From Thuidium tamariscinum (lineage: Eukaryota > Streptophyta > Bryopsida > Hypnales > Thuidiaceae): DNA of 64,000 bases. The DNA is taken from assembly GCA_947034885.2 (NCBI GenBank), contig OX344750.2, positions 44,750,821 through 44,814,820 of the forward strand, in the 5' to 3' direction. Below are positions 11,845 to 23,000 of this stretch, piece by piece. Each line of letters begins with the position of its first letter. The stretch's first letter is position 1. The position numbers were made by a program, and so were the translations under genes. The notes below the pieces were generated by a model. The model saw nothing but the letters and a program-made list of their open reading frames with translations. It made no database searches and was not told where the DNA came from.

Positions 11845-13300
11845 AAACTTGACGTACCCCTCAAGGATTCTACATTCGGGGTATCTTATTTTTTTTCTTT
11901 TTGTAGACTACATGGTAGTTAGGAACATGGTGTCTACTAACAGAGTGTAGTGTTGTAAAACCATGATACATTCTGTCGTCTGTTTGTACAGACTTCCAGT
12001 GAACGTCTTACAGGTCTGGTAGACACAAAGAAAGTGCGGACACCCAGCAGGGGCTTCTCAACGTGGTAGGGAATTGAACCCAATACAGGTTTGCTCAAAT
12101 TTTATAAATTTTTACAAATTCTTGTTCGTTATGAAAGGATTTTCAATGCAACTAGTGATGCTGTATTTGGATATCATATGCAAAGTATGAGGGCTCAAAG
12201 CTTTATCAGTTGATGATTGAAAACCCAAAACGAGTATTATTTAGTTTGCACAACCCTTCTTTGTTAAGTAAACAAGTCTTGCAGTCAGATTCTGGTCTCA
12301 ACAAGAGGTAGCAGATTCGTGTCCACTGCAACCTTCGACATCATTGAAAAATCGTGAATTAGGAGGTTGAAAAATCTGAAAAAATCTGAAAATTTTGAAA
12401 TTAAATATCGTTAGGAGGTCAAGTAGTTGCAGAAGTTGTGTGCACAATTACAACTTCGCATTGTTCGGTTAGCAATTGTGTTCATAATTATGCAAAGGAT
12501 CGACTCACGCAGGCAAGTCCATTGATGTTTCAAACGCTTTGGTATGTGTTATATAATTCAGGAGTATTTGAATTCAGGGGTCAGATTGTGAAGGTCCTAA
12601 CTTAGCCTTCAGTTCAGTTTACAGTCGTGTTGATAGAAAGTTATTTCTTGCCAGAGCACTTACGAATCGGATAATCTACAGCATGCATTGGGCTTCATTA
12701 GGCTTCGTTTCAGAATATGTGGCTATAGTTTGCAAAAATTCTTTCAGCATATGGACATACCTTCACTGCTTTGGACAAAATCCTGAGAAATGTAAATTGG
12801 GGTAGCTACATAGACTATTTATTTATTAGTGCCTACAGTTGATACAGGTTTTAAAACTGTCGAATGGATATGATTAGTTTCGAAACTGTTTTTGGCTACC
12901 AGAACCCCAGCCTTCAACGCGCTTATTTGGTAATTCCAACATGATTGTGAATTAGACTATTAGAGTCCCATCTACTAGTCTGATAATTAAATGTGAAATC
13001 AATGCACATTGTTACGAGCTTCCTCTGCCCATGGAACTGAGTTTATTCTAATAATGTCAATGTCAATGTAACGTTCATTTCGTTAGATTGAACATATTCA
13101 ATCCGAAACCGAAATCTATACGTGTCCTGAAATTGAACCTTTGTGAAGATATATATGTCACAACTTTTGGCTTGAATGTGGAATATCGCCAAGTTAACGA
13201 AACTGATGTTATGTTTGTTAATTAGCACATATATTAACTTACATTTTCTCCCTTCTGTAATGTTTGCAGGCAAGTGCTCCTTCGCTCACGCGACACGCAT
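11845..13300. other. 3' region of the FCP1-like gene and spacer
   Basis: Probable 3' untranslated region, then about 1.2 kb with no supportable gene. A plausible splice acceptor (TTTGCAG) at about 13263-13269 may belong to a leader intron of the RING relic that follows. Confidence 0.4.
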
Positions 13301-13371
13301 CAAATCCTTGTGAGCCCGATTGTGGACAGACCCCTAACAGCTAGTCTTTCAGAACCCTTCGGACGACGATC

Positions 13372-13760
13372 TTGGATTTCTTAGCCTTAAGGCGACAATT
13401 AGCATACGGGCTGGTTGATTCTTCTCCAGACACCGACGACACCGAATCTGATACTGAATCTTCGTCTTCCTTGAGCTCCGAACAGAATCAATGTCACGAC
13501 CCAAGGGAGTCTGACGCCCAACGTGCCCATTTGGACTGCAATATCTGCTACAACGTAACGCCCCTCCCACCCATCCCGTCGCCACCCACTGCGGTCACAT
13601 CTTCTGTTCGCCCTCTCTAAACCAGTGGCTCCAAGAGCGCGCGGATTGAAGCCATGTCCCTTTTGCAGAACCCTAATCAAAGCCGGCGTCAACTCTGTCT
13701 ATCTGTACTGCTCAACATCAGGTCCTCCTGATCCATCTGATCCTGACTCCGACGCATTCC
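13372..13760 (+). pseudogene. Relic of an RMA/RNF5-type RING E3 ubiquitin ligase
   Basis: One frame gives a Ser/Asp/Glu-rich N-terminus ending in LDCNICYNV, the first Cys pair of a RING. The next piece is in another frame: HPVATHCGHIFCSPSLNQWLQERAD, read from about 13568 to 13645, matching the CGHxFCWPCLYQWL core of RMA ligases. A third piece, KPCPFCRTLIKAGVNSVYLY, supplies the last Cys pair. The family normally sits in the ER membrane and transfers ubiquitin. Here there are frameshifts, a stop after the middle segment, a Cys-to-Ser change in the PC pair, and no recognisable membrane anchor, so it is read as a pseudogene. Sequencing error could mimic the frameshifts but not the lost ligand. 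Confidence 0.6.
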
Positions 13761-15890
13761 TGCCACCACGGCCCAATTCCTAACCCTCTGGAATTTCCAC
13801 CCGGTTGCCCACTCATACTGAGGCCTCCTCACCGAAGCTCAGAGACCGAACGGTGAGAAGATGCGGAATTGCGAAAGCATGAGAGAGCACTCAATTGGAG
13901 GCACTGGCGAAAGAGCTGGATGAGTTGCACGCGTTGGATGTGCATGTGGTAGGGGGCGATTGGCTGACTGCCGTAGGTTTGATGGAGATGACAAAGGCGA
14001 GGATTCGGGAGTCGATTATCAGAGACGAGGGATTGAATGCGTGAGTCGCAGAGGGTGCGATGGGTTTTAGACGATACTGGGGATGTGGAGGATGGGGATT
14101 CTGGCGAGGATGATGGGCATGCCGGGGTGTGGGCACCAGGTCGGAATGGAAGGTGGATGCGGAAGATAACTTACATGAGGAGTCCGCCGTTTCAGATTAT
14201 TGAAGGGAACGAGCTCCACCTAAAATTGAATCATCAGTATAACGAAGCATTTGAGCAAGGTCCCTATGATTATTGTTACACTGTGGAAGTTTTTTAGAAG
14301 TTTTTTGGGGTCCCAACGGGTTTTAGGATGCATTCTTGGAGACTGTGAATAGAATGTTGATTTATATAAGTGATGTAAAGTAATTGGTTTAGCTAGGGTC
14401 CATTTTGAAAACAGGTCACAGGCGTAGATTAGGTGTTGTTTTCGTACCTTTATGGTCGAACGTTTGTAACAACATAATTGTTTGGTAGTGGAAATAGAAA
14501 CTCGTTTTGAAATAGAATTTAATTGGAGTCCAAATTGTCATGTTTATTATCATGACGAGATTTTGAGAAGTTGGCACTTCTGTAGTAGCTTGCCAGAAAT
14601 TCTGGATCGACCCATAGTTTAAAAAAACTAGTTTTCTTAGGAACTTGAATATGCCAATTTCGGCATTTTGAAACTTATCATGTAATAGATATAACGACTG
14701 TAAAGATTATTTTGAGAAGTTTGACAACCTTTATTACTTGTGGATCTCACAAATGTTTTAGAAACTCGACATGCAGTTTCAAGATTGGTCGAACACCATA
14801 ATTTGCACTTGCTTGATATCATAAGCTTCAACTCGCTAATTTGGGGGTCACTTCATTATTTTGAATTAAATTGAATTTTTTATATAATCACAGTACGACA
14901 TCCCACTAGCTTTGATCATCTGTCACAATTGTGGCCTGAGAAATTTTGATTAAGTTTGATAACATCCTTCTCCAAATTACTCTACGAGTGTCTCCCAACC
15001 AATTATGTACTGTACAGTTATTCGCTCCACATGAATACCGTTCACTCAGAACCGCCATTGCAGGACCTATGCCAGATATTTACATACGTTCACCATCACA
15101 CACGATGATAGCAAATAGAAATCTGAATAGAAGTCGTGAAAATCAATGGCCTCAAATCCAATAAACTGAAAGGAACACATAAGCAGCTCCACAATCTGTG
15201 AACCATGAATGCATCATCAATCCAGCTTCAAAAACATATTGCCTGGTAGTTTCTGGAGAACCTTGGAATGCGCAGTGACAACACTATCTTGCAAATGATG
15301 GTGGACAGTGCGGTACGTTCACAGCTCCCTAAAGACCTGGGGGAGGTTCGAGAATCAAGTTAGAAATCCTCATCTCTGTCCGTCAAAAGAGAGCACACGA
15401 TTACAAGCAGAGGAATTGAAAGGCTTAACTCCCAACTGCCCAAACTAAAAATAGAAGATCCACTCTGGAAGATAATAGCTGATTAATTCAACTTTCAAAA
15501 CATATTGCTATTGTTTGAAAATGAAAGCTACGATTTCTTCTATCTATTCGTAGATTTTGTTACCTTCCTTCAAGCTTCGTAAATGATTTATTTCAATTTC
15601 AATAGATATGGAAGCAACCATCACTGGTCATTGAGTTTTAACTTACATGTTTGGAAGCAAAGTGCTAAGTGTCCATATTTGTCGAGTCGAGGTCTGGGCG
15701 CTTGTCAGGCCTCTAAGGAAACCTGGAAAAGGAAGCTGCTTCCATCAATTGAGATCGTTTGTGACAAGTGTTGAATACACTCTCTCAACATTTCTGAGCA
15801 ACCTCCGCGCCTAAGCTGTAATCTCCTCTTGATCTGATTAGGTGGCATCAAATGAGATTACGCTCCTCAGAAGAAGGCTTGACATTGAGC
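13761..15890. other. Spacer with short unplaced open frames
   Basis: Around 13870-14300 two short frames on the + strand (for example ALAKELDELHALDVHVV... and the piece ending YCYTVEVF at 14297) have fairly coding-like composition but no family I recognise. They may be remnants downstream of the RING relic. From 14300 to 15890 I see nothing. Confidence 0.35.
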
Positions 15891-16474
15891 ATCTAACTCT
15901 GCAGGCCGCTAGGTGCAAAACATGAAGAAGCAATATTCAAAGGAATATTCCTCGTCATTCCACCGAAGAACAATGACTCAACTTCGTTGTCGCTTCTGAA
16001 TTCCAGATAGAGCAAGAATAGGTGTGCATGTCTCAGCAAACATGGCACAAATCCTAAAAGTTTGCTGCTGTAGACGGCCAAAATCCTCCGAACCAAAGCT
16101 CGAAAAGTCAAGTTGAGTCCAGTTCCTATCAAAGTCAAGCTTCTTATCCTCAGGGCACTCTTAAACTGTCAATTGCATTCTTCTACATAGACAGTTTGAG
16201 ATACCCTGTGCACTTAAACTTCAAAAATACATAGTATTCTCAGACTCTGTAGTTTATACATAATACTTTACAAGGTCATGAATTGGGTTCGCTTATGCAT
16301 CAAAGATAGTCCCCGCGTGTCAATTTCAAGTATGCTGCGAGGTATGCATTTCAGTGATGGCATTAAGTCTGTCCACCTTAAAAGAACAGCGATAATGATA
16401 GTGATCCCGGCTCGCCATTTTTCAGATGTCTGGAGACTGAACATACCTGAAGGAAAAACTCATGCAAGGACTCG

Positions 16475-16837
16475 TCAAGACCTCCTCGACTTCCTGCTCT
16501 TCTCCAGGCAGTTTCGCAAATCCTCCTCCAAACCCTCACATCCTCCATTGCCGTTGACAATGCATTCCCACAGAGGTCCATAGTCGCAGTCATAGGCGTC
16601 CTCTACCTCAAGGTCATCGAAGTTAGAGTCAGGAATGACGGGAAGCTTGGAAGATAGTGGCAAGTCGGGCGGAGGAGAGAAATGGCGAGGACCCGGTGGA
16701 GGGAGCGATATTGCCTGAGGTGGTGAACGAGGCGCGGGCTCAGGGGCTCCCGTGAAGTAGACATAAGCAAGAGAAGCTCCAGTCGCCACCATTGCAGTCG
16801 TGACTGCCACCATTCCTGACGCTCGTAGCCTGGTCAT
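16475..16837 (-). CDS. Small membrane-anchored protein with Cys-rich C-terminus
   Basis: About 120 residues if the start is the ATG at 16837 (MTRLRASGMVAV). An upstream extension reaching 16876 contains a likely splice acceptor (TTTGGCAG) and is probably leader. Residues about 8-28 form one hydrophobic helix (MVAVTTAMVATGASLAYVYF), followed by a Pro-rich linker and a conserved-looking acidic tail with spaced cysteines: CDYGPLWEC, then IVNGNGGC, then EGLEEDLRNC, so C-x7-C-x7-C-x9-C. The layout suggests a single-pass organelle or membrane protein, and the Cys spacing recalls twin-Cys intermembrane-space proteins. That is only a guess, since I do not recognise the family. The leader probably continues to about 17100 with an intron. 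Confidence 0.5.
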   Translation of the reverse strand: MTRLRASGMVAVTTAMVATGASLAYVYFTGAPEPAPRSPPQAISLPPPGPRHFSPPPDLPLSSKLPVIPDSNFDDLEVEDAYDCDYGPLWECIVNGNGGCEGLEEDLRNCLEKSRKSRRS

Positions 16838-19800
16838 CTCTTCTTCAAGAACTGCCAAAGTCCAACATGTAAACACAGTATATTCTCAACAAAGTTCGAT
16901 CGGAAGATAAGAAAGGGACGAGACCGAGATCAAGAGCCAGAATGCCGAAACAATTCACATCTTTCGTTAAAAAATAATCATCCCCACGCAAAGATCAAGA
17001 ACGAGGCACACAAGAATACCGCAAGCACTGCAGAATATCCCTCAACTGAAAGAGCACTCAGAATCACATTGAGTTCTCCAAAACCAATCACTCAAAACAA
17101 GCCGAAATGAAACTACCTCACAAAACTCAAACCGGCCAAAGATCGAGGGGGGGTTTCACGGAAGATCAATTATACTAAAGAAGCTGAAATGTCACACCCA
17201 CAAAGCGCTTGAATGCACTCGTCAATCAGAACTCGAAACAGAGCAGTAGACCGAGCAAGAGGCGTGAATCAGAGTCGCAAGCTGCGAAACTCAATGCAAT
17301 GTCAGCTCAAATTGACCAGCGCCATTGTTGAAACAGCCACGGAAAATTTCAGTGCAACGCAGCAAGTCCCTGCAATGGGATCAAGCCATCAAGGGAATGT
17401 CGATGTGGTATTGCCGGTATGCTCGGCGATATGCGCGGGAGGGCGGGTACACATGGCTCCGAATTTGCGCAGCTGGCACCACGTGGACGTGTGCGGCGTC
17501 GCTGACTCACAGGTTTTGGATGGCGCAATGCTATTTATAACACCTAACTCACCTATCAAATTTGTAAACTAAAAAATTTATAAACTAAAAATTGTTCTCA
17601 AAAGTAAGTGTAAGTACTGAGACGTACAATACATTGTTTGTTGGTTTTATTTATTTTAGGCAGTGCAGAAAGCAATGATCAGTTGATCACTGGAAGGATG
17701 AAGCTATTTATTTTTTACATCCACAAAATGGATGAAATTTCATGTATTCATCCAAAATAATATACATTAATTCAAAGTAGAGTAATACCAAGGATTTGTA
17801 GCAAATTATCAATTTCATCTACTAGAAAGCCAAAATACCTTGCCAAATATTCTCTATAAAAAATTACATTGCTTTTGAGTGAAATTTCACTCAAAATAAA
17901 AATCCTTGTATAGTATACTTTGTGGTGGGGGGGAACCATTCTTACACCAATTGCCTTTCCTTTGTTTTTAATGCAAAGAAAGCCCTACCTACTTTCAGTG
18001 TGACAAAACGACAATTTAAGTGGAGAAAAAATTCGAGTGAGTTTTTTTTCCGAAAAGCTAATCAACACAAATTAATTAGTTGTAACTCTTTGATAGGAGA
18101 AGAAGGCAAATTTTTATTAAAGGGACAAGAAATCAATAGGTTCAATTACTTCATGTTGACACTAACTAATATGGAGTATGTTAACTTTTTTGTAATCCAA
18201 AAAAATGACGCCACCCCGTTGCAAATGCCACCCCACCGGAGCTCCATTTGCACGAGGAAGAACAGCACTGCACTCAGCCCAGTTGCAAATGCCATGGCCA
18301 GAGTCAGCCATGCCACTGTCGAAACGGCCACCTTTGGACTTGGAACATCAAACTGATCTCCCACATTCGTTTTTTTGTTCTGGATGGCTCCCGTTTCCTT
18401 CTAGTAAGGCCTCCACTGGAGAGAACTTGCACGACCTGGTATACAAAGCTAGGGCTCCGCCACCGACTAGAGCTCTCCATCGTCACCATAACAGCCTCGG
18501 ATTTGACCTGCGGAACACTCTCATTGCCTTTCTCTACCTTCGAGAGAAAGGATCCTCTGAGGCCAATGGTCAATATCGTTAGTGAAAGAGCTGGAATCCA
18601 TACACTCAACATACACTACCATATTTCCGTGCCCTAATACCAGATCCTCTGCGAATACGCCTACGAACCTCAACGAGGATGCCGTCTCAACTCTCAAATT
18701 TTACATGCTTCAGAAACCCAGCTGCACAGGTGTCATATAAGCACTCCTCACAACCGTTTCTCAAGAATTAGAAACATAATCTTTGTCATAAAATAAAGTG
18801 TCACATTACAGAGGTGTAACATTCCAAAGAAGAAAAGAAAACTGCCAGAGAAGAGAGCCACTACGAGTGGTGAAGAGAGGCAGAGGTTTGATTACATCTC
18901 AAATCCAGGCTCAAGCTAACTAGATAACAACAGGTACTGTAACTGCAACCGCATCACAAACATTCAGTCCAAGCACTAAAGCAAAGAGCGTCACATCACC
19001 GATGAAATTTCCTCCCACCACCACTACCACTTCTTTTTTCTTGACACAAATGAAATGGAATTTATTGCAAAGGACCACTACCACGTTTGATTTCAAATAC
19101 TCTTCAAATCATGTCATATGCTGATTTACCTCCAATTCCTGCAACAAAGAGGTGCTCTTCAGTTCCGCCGCTCGCTTCCGCCCAGGGCATGACCTCAGAG
19201 ATGACTGAATGCGCCGTAGCATCCAATTCGTGCAGCCCCGATTCCAGAAGATGGGTCTCTGTCGTGCGATTGCAACAAGACGATCGACGAGATTCACATC
19301 CCCTCTGCTTAAGCCGAAGCTTTTTCAATCGGAACAAACTTCCTAGGTCGATTTGGTTACTGCGAAATTGAATTCCTTACAGACAGTGCAACATAATTGA
19401 AGACATTGCAGGAAGCTAGCTTGATGATTGCAGAGACTAAGTTAGTGAACATGAAAGGCCCTGTCAATTGCCACTCACGGAAATACTGCAAAGCTATTAA
19501 CTTGCGAGTACATTCATGAGTCTCCCTGCACTTGACCGAAGCTTAAGCTTCTTTTCGAAAATCTCGTCAACTTCGGAGCTTCAGTTCAAAGCTTTGGCGC
19601 TGCCTCACAAACCGAATAAAGAAAAAAAGGAGCTTAAAATGCAGAAGAGTGGAAATGTGGACAACACGTACCCCTCTGTCTCTGTAATTGCACCTTTTCT
19701 GTGGGCTCTTCATCCCAGACCCGTTTTCCAAAGTTATATAACTTATGCGGAAAGAATTGTGTGAATCGTCCGCTTGGGATATTACAAGCTAATTACGCAC

Positions 19801-20054
19801 TATTGGATTCATGACACTTAATTTAATTGTTGATTTTTGATCTGATCGTAATTGGAATTTGATGAGAAAGGAATAGTCTATTTTATTTCCTACAGAGATT
19901 CTGAAGCCATTTAAGTTTTCAAGCATTTCTGTGAAATTGTTTGAACGTTACGGAAGTTTTGTTTTCAATGCTGGACACTGAGGTTCCTGGTTGGAGATGA
20001 CCAACATCAACTAAATTAAGGTAGTACTCATTTAAAAAATTGGCGAAAGTGTAT
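16838..20054. other. Spacer between the small membrane protein gene and OGDH E1
   Basis: This holds the likely leader and promoter of the small membrane protein gene up to about 17.5 kb, then mixed sequence. Minus-strand frames at 18146-18364 (one hydrophobic stretch, VAVSTVAWLTLAMAFATG) and 18304-18612 overlap in different frames, and a weak echo of the first (VAVSTMALVNL) lies near 17310-17340. They might be remains of a duplicated gene, but I recognise no family. Nothing is supported in 18.9-20.0 kb. Confidence 0.35.
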
Positions 20055-23000
20055 TCACTCTATCAAGACAAGAGGTGATTTCTGAATCGCCCTTGCAACG
20101 ACCCCTTTCTGCTCTTGCTTATGAAGCTCGCCAAATCCTGTTGCAGGGGACGCAGCAGCAGGTCTTCCTGCATACTTGATGTCTTCAAGTTTTCCCCGAC
20201 TTGCATTTTTCATACTCGTCCCCAAACGTGGAAAAACGTAGAGAAATGCACCCATGTTCATTGGTTCCTCTTGACACCACACAACCTCAGCCTCTGGTAG
20301 AACACTAGTTCAACTTGGTTAGCATTATATAATTTGTGAATGAAGCATAAATAATAACAAAAAATGAACCGCAATCAATTGAAAGGCGTCCCTCAGATAT
20401 TAAGAAAACTATTTCATACAGTAGATCCAGATTGAAAAGAAGAATAGGCATGATGGTTGATCATACTAGGGTATCGCTTGAGTTCACGTGACACAAGGTC
20501 AAATGGAAACGGACAAATTTGTTCAACCCTACATATTGCGACATCCTTTGCTGCAGCTCTTTCTCTTTCCTCGTCAAGTTCGTAGTAGATCTGATATGAC
20601 AAATTTCATCATTGTCATCAACCCAATTAGATAATCTTAGAATGTTGCTCTTCCTTGAAATATATTTCACAATTCTATTAAGCAAAAGAACTTCAGTAGT
20701 TGTGACAATGAGTCCAAACAAGGTTCTATTTCTTCATACATGTCTCATTTTCATTGAATAGTAGAACTTTCTATATTTCTTAACCACTTCTTAGGCTCTT
20801 CCCTTCAGGTAGAGACAACAAACGGAGCGCAAAAGGCACATTTTAGTATCCTCATCAGCACAATTTGATTGCAGTCCTGGACTAGGGCATTCCCTTGATA
20901 CAATATCTCAAAAATACCTTAGTTACAGAAAATTGGTTATGTTTTGGAAAAAGAGAAGCTCCAACACTTGGTTGTGTGTAAGTTAACTGCTACCAAGTAG
21001 AAATTGTGCCATCAACTCATGAACATTGCCATGGGACTACTTATCATTTGAGAAATATTCAAGACAAAATTCCAAGCTGAAAACACGTATCAATTAATTC
21101 AGGGACGAAAATGCACACCTTTCCAGTACAAAAAACAACACGACGTATGCTATCTTCCTTGTCTTTGTGGTTGCTCACGTCTTTTATCAAACGTCGGAAG
21201 CCGTTTTCACATGTGTCTTCAAACTCTGATAATTTAGAACGACATTTCTGATGCCTTAACAGATTTTTGGGTGCCATAACAACCATTGGCTTGCGGAAGT
21301 CACGGTGAATCTGTTTTAGCAGCAACAAATTATTTTGGAGTGGAAGCTACTACTGGGATTAGAACTCATCAAAAACATCTTCCTACTAAAGTCATGAATC
21401 AAATTACTTGCCTGTCGACGAAGTACATGGAAGTAGTTGGCAGGCGTGGTCACGTTGACGACTTGCCAATTGATTTCTTGAGATTGCTTCGTGGAGTCAG
21501 CTTCTATTATTGGAAGCTTGAATGGATTGTCGTCACACATCTAGATTTACATGATACCTGTAAATATTTAGTCTATATCGGTGTCCTTTAAAGATGACAA
21601 ATGAGGTGGAGAAGAAATTAAGTCAAGTTTGACTCTGAACTAACATAGTACATCAAATGCATGAAAGGAGTTAAAATCACATCTCATAAGAAGGTACACT
21701 ATTCCACAGTCTTACGTACCTGAAGGTATCGCTCGAGACGAGCACTTGAATGTTCAGGACCTTGTCCATCATAACCATGTGGGAGCAACAAAGTCAATCC
21801 ACTTTGGCGTAGCCACTTGGACTCACCACTTGAAATAAATTGGTCAAAAACCACTTGTGCAGTATTGGAGAAGTCACCAAACTGGGCTTCCCAGAGAATT
21901 AAGGAATTTGGATTTTCCATAGAGTAACCCAGCTCAAACCCCAACACTCCAAATTCTGACAAAGAGCTGTGACAACACATTGTATAATTCAAGAAGATCA
22001 TGGTGAGATGTATTTCAGCAATCTTATGGCAGTAATGGAACACTTAAAATCAACACAAATTCATTCAAACATAAATATTGAATTTGCCACATGCCTATTA
22101 GAAACAGTAAAGAAATCAGGTGGTTGGGTTTTCAACACATGATCCAGAGGGCAATAGATTTGCCCATTCTTTTGGTCATGGACCTTGGCATGGCGGTGAC
22201 TGAAAGTTCCTCTTTCGACGTCTTGGCCACTAAGGCGAACATGATTGCCTTCCACTAAAAGAGTTCCGAAAGCCAATGCTTCACCAGTTGCCCAATCCAC
22301 TCCTTCTCCCTTTTCCACCATTTGGGCCCTTTGCTCGTAGACTCGCTTAATTGCTTTATGTGGATTAAACATGGCAGGAAGCACTGTGATAGCTTTTCCC
22401 ACTTCTTTCAGAACCGCGGATTTCACACTATCAAGTTGTTGATGAAAACTCAAGTTATAGAAAATCCATTGTATGATAATCGCTAACACTGACAAAAAAT
22501 TATTTCATAAATTCATTTCAAAACATGAGACAAAACCATGATGATTGAAATGTTTCATTTTACCCTGTATTCCGTACTTTAGACAACTGTTCTGGGCCTT
22601 TGAATCCTGCCCAAAAAGCTGCAAGCCAGTCGCGCTTTTTGGAAACATAATCTTTGCTACTTTCAAATTCTTCATTAAGTATTCCAACTATTTTAGCCTT
22701 CAATTTGTCTATTTCTTCCTTGCCCAAAAGTTCATTTTCAATACACTTTTTCTCGTAGATAGCCAATGAATTTGGATGGCTTTTAATTACCTAGAGTAAA
22801 GAACAGCAAAGCATAATCTCACATCCAACTTAGCCAAATTGTTATGAGAAAGTGTTAGAAAATAACAGTCTAATGCAAAGTAAATGAAAATGAGGCAGTA
22901 GTGGAGTTCTTACAGAATACATGGTCGGCTGTGTAAAGAAAGGTTCATCAATCTCATTGTGTCCAAACCTATATTACAACAAGAGCCACTGATGTCAGTG

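Noticed and set aside
12064..12090. B-box-like gggttcaattccc (minus strand) suggesting a tRNA or SINE
   Set aside because: No A-box at the right spacing and no cloverleaf could be drawn.
18146..18612. Overlapping minus-strand frames with a hydrophobic stretch
   Set aside because: They are in different frames, have no recognised family, and no splice pattern joins them convincingly.
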